Assembly (NCBI GenBank): GCA_004794785.1
Contig: SJOL01004744.1
Span: forward strand, 186,001 to 250,000
From: Opisthorchis felineus
Taxonomy: Eukaryota; Platyhelminthes; Trematoda; Opisthorchiida; Opisthorchiidae
Direction: 5' to 3'
DNA length: 64,000 nt
The notes under the pieces are model-generated. The model ran no database searches. It had not been told where the DNA came from and worked only from the letters and a program-made list of their open reading frames with translations. Positions 61,532 to 64,000 of the stretch are shown here, in pieces. Positions within the stretch are counted from its first letter, which is position 1; each line of letters opens with the position of its first letter. A program made the translations under genes and the position numbers.

Positions 61532-63697
61532 GTTATCGGTGCACCAGCAATCGATACGACTCAATAAATGCTTACGATCTGTTCATTTTGACCACCGAAG
61601 TTTTGTGCGGTTATAGCAAAACCTGGCAGTACAATTTCAGTACCAACTGAATAAAGAAACTGGAATCCTGATAGTTCGGGAGGTGAACCCAAGAGTGTTA
61701 TCGCATTGTGGTAAATCACTAGTGATCCGACCATGCATATTTTTATGCGTTTGTACTTCCTTTGAATACAGTTCAGCACATCGAAGGCTCAGTTTTGGTT
61801 AACAACTTTCCGAGCAAGTTGAATTACGAACGGTCCAATCAGGTCACTCGCAGTCAGGTAATGTCTATTATTATCAGAGATCCATTTACCATTCAAATAG
61901 TTATACATGTGGCTAATCAATTTTGACCGCATCTGAGACTGACTAAGCGACCTGCACATACTACTGCAAGATACACTTTAAGTGCACTACAATCGCCTGG
62001 CTTTCCTCTGGTTTTTCAGCTTATTCTAGGGGCCTCATACTCACATTAGGAGTGCTGATAGTTGAACCCATCGGATTTTTAGCCGTATAACGGGGAGTCA
62101 TGTGCCATGCACCGCATACCCGGATGGGTGAGAAATACCGGAATATGGACCTCGCGAACTATAACTAAGTGCGGTCGAATCACTACAGAGATTTTGACCC
62201 AAAATAAGACTAATGGATTTCTCAGTGATTTGTTTCAAGGTCACGCATGACATACAAATGACGATCAACAAAATTGTTGCTCTCAAGGTGGACCTTTTGG
62301 CCAGCCGAATAAATTCCGGTTGAGAAATGTTTGTGATTCACCCGCATCGGCGATTATATAAGGCGAACTTTTGAACTAGAGACACGTAAGAGGGTCATCC
62401 AAAATACTGTCTCTAGAGCGGTTCTAAGTACTTTTTGAATACATTCCAAGGACGACTGCTAAAGTAAGATGATGGGCGGGAGCTGAACGTGGGGACCTGG
62501 GAACAAGTAGTCCAGGTGCCTGTTGATGGTACTCTCACACTCAGTTTGGAAGAAAATTTCTTTAATCAACAAATAACTTTGCTCCAAGACGGATAACATA
62601 TACAAAGGTCAGAGGTTCTCCTGGAAAAATGCTGTGCTACTGACATGGTATACGTCCAGAATTACGAGTTTGAGGTCAGTTGGGATACTGTGCTGGTTTT
62701 TGCTATGGATTTTGAAGAATATCATTTGGCTGTAAAGAAATAACAAATCCGGAGAAAAACGTCCTTCCTGAAAGGGTTTGGGAGAGTTTACCTGATGATT
62801 TTAAATTTTCCCAGGACAGCAGCTAAACAAAGCCCACATCACGAATGGTCGTTCTGAAATATTTGAGCACCGAGGTGACCACATAACTACGCAGACTTCG
62901 AGTTGGTCTGGAATAATCAGCAATACAGGCTACAATAAACGAAAGACGTTCATTTTGAATCAAAATGTGCTTTTATAAAGTAGCGGAAATTGCCTTCTTT
63001 GAGAATCTGGCGTGTTCGAGAGCTTTGCACCTTAATAGATACTTCAAAAGTTTAGCTTTGGAAAAGAAGAGGAGAAAAGATTCCCAGCTTCCGTGTGAAC
63101 TTATGGAACGTTTGGTGACCTCGACTCACTCATACAAATAGAATTACTTCAGAAAACAGTTTTTGGAGTCCTTATATAACCATGCAAATATCTAGAACTT
63201 TGTGGGGCCCAAATGTAGCATCAATTGTTTCTTACTCTCATGTTTAGGCTTTCGCTGGATTTAACAATAATATGTCTCTTCGTGAAATCGGATGCACACA
63301 CGTCTTAACAGGAAGCCTGCTGGATTGGTTGCTATTCATATTTTGTAATCCATAAAATACTTCTAAATGAAACAATGAACAATTGTAAGATTAAATGCTG
63401 CGGAGCTTTAGATGGTGAATTTCCACTCATCCTCCAACAACTCGATTCACACGTGGACACGTGTTGACTAGCTGCTGGTGCGACGACTCCTGAGATGGCA
63501 CATTCACATGATTTGAAAACCGTCGTTTGTCCGGGCTAATAACACGATCTTGATGGGGCGATGAGTCTTAGAAATTTTAGTCATGCCATCGACATGTCTT
63601 TCTTTACCTCTTCTTCGATCTAGATGCATTCCGTTTGCGAAATTGTGATGGTATGTTAAATTAGTACAATGGTATTTCACACTAATTACGTCCACAG
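61532..63697. other. intron, nothing recognised
   Basis: No repeat match or conserved frame noticed between the last two exons. Confidence 0.25.
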
Positions 63698-63926
63698 CTT
63701 GAAGCGATCCTCGTCTCACCTACCTCCGGTGTTCCTCCCCCAATATCCATCCAAATGAGTGACTTTGGCTGGTCAGCTTACCCTTTTGCAGTCCAAGAGG
63801 TGTATTACGATTTACGTGGCCTTTCTACAGAACCAGGCCAATCAGGTGTATCCGCAATGACAGCAAAGCTTTTGAGTTCGTTGAGCACGGCAACCGATGG
63901 ATTTAGCGTCGGTACTCAAATAACTG
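63698..63926 (+). CDS. coding exon (block 4, exon k)
   Basis: Seventy-six codons from acceptor TTACGTCCACAG to donor AACTG|GTATGT, phase 0 to 1. It encodes LEAILVSPTSGVPPPISIQ, then WSAYPFAVQEVYYDLRGLS and a Ser/Thr/Ala-rich end (TAKLLSSLSTATDGFSVGT). The donor shows that the gene continues beyond the window. Confidence 0.5.
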
Positions 63927-64000
63927 GTATGTTAATTGCAGTCTCATCTACATTTTCTTTGCCCTTTAATTGAACTGGATCATTGTTCTTTTTGTCTAAA

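Noticed and set aside
1..64000. CRISPR arrays, bacterial operons, rRNA or intact tRNA genes
   Set aside because: None seen. tRNA-like A and B boxes occur only as degenerate heads of SINE repeats, without a full cloverleaf.

Overview
This is eukaryotic DNA. The window shows short open stretches bordered by AG/GT splice signals, introns of several kilobases, and dense, decayed retrotransposons. There is no bacterial operon structure. The element mix is Penelope-like elements (PLEs) with a GIY-YIG tail, RTE/CR1-type LINEs with an 'RCLRSVAR...LPGWGP'-style C-terminus, tRNA-derived SINEs and type I hammerhead ribozyme repeats. That mix points to a flatworm, most likely a digenean trematode. I cannot name the species, and I did this without a database search.

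The only cellular gene I can support runs on the + strand across the whole window, and both ends appear to lie outside it. I read it as small exons with strong splice sites and compatible phases. They fall into blocks at 139-2522 (3 exons), 7613-14320 (5 exons, one of 21 nt), 18766-19760 (2 weaker exons) and 42618-63926 (11 exons, one of 27 nt). The last block joins into about 492 open codons with every junction in phase. The product looks large, beta-rich, poor in cysteine and without an obvious membrane segment. One exon is very rich in His and Gly. I do not recognise the family, so I give no gene symbol. All the exons could belong to one gene, but two adjacent genes cannot be excluded.

Region by region: 4.3-6.1 kb holds a CR1/jockey-like RT fragment (-) beside a PLE (+) that keeps an intact YVDD box. 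The 3' end of a LINE lies at 9.9-10.5 kb. From 11.7 to 12.2 kb a SINE pair forms a near-palindrome, followed by a ~310 bp repeat that recurs at 26.2 kb. LINE endonuclease fragments (-) lie at 15.6-16.4 and 28.3-29.2 kb. A longer, decayed PLE (+) occupies 22.2-24.05 kb. A LINE RT (-) at 32.7-34.8 kb abuts another PLE (+) at 35.0-36.3 kb, whose tail recurs inverted at 40.45-40.7 kb. Near 58.7 and 60.75 kb, inside an intron, sit two well-formed hammerhead ribozyme candidates with a compensated stem II pair, plus degenerate relatives. Most remaining intronic DNA shows nothing I can name.
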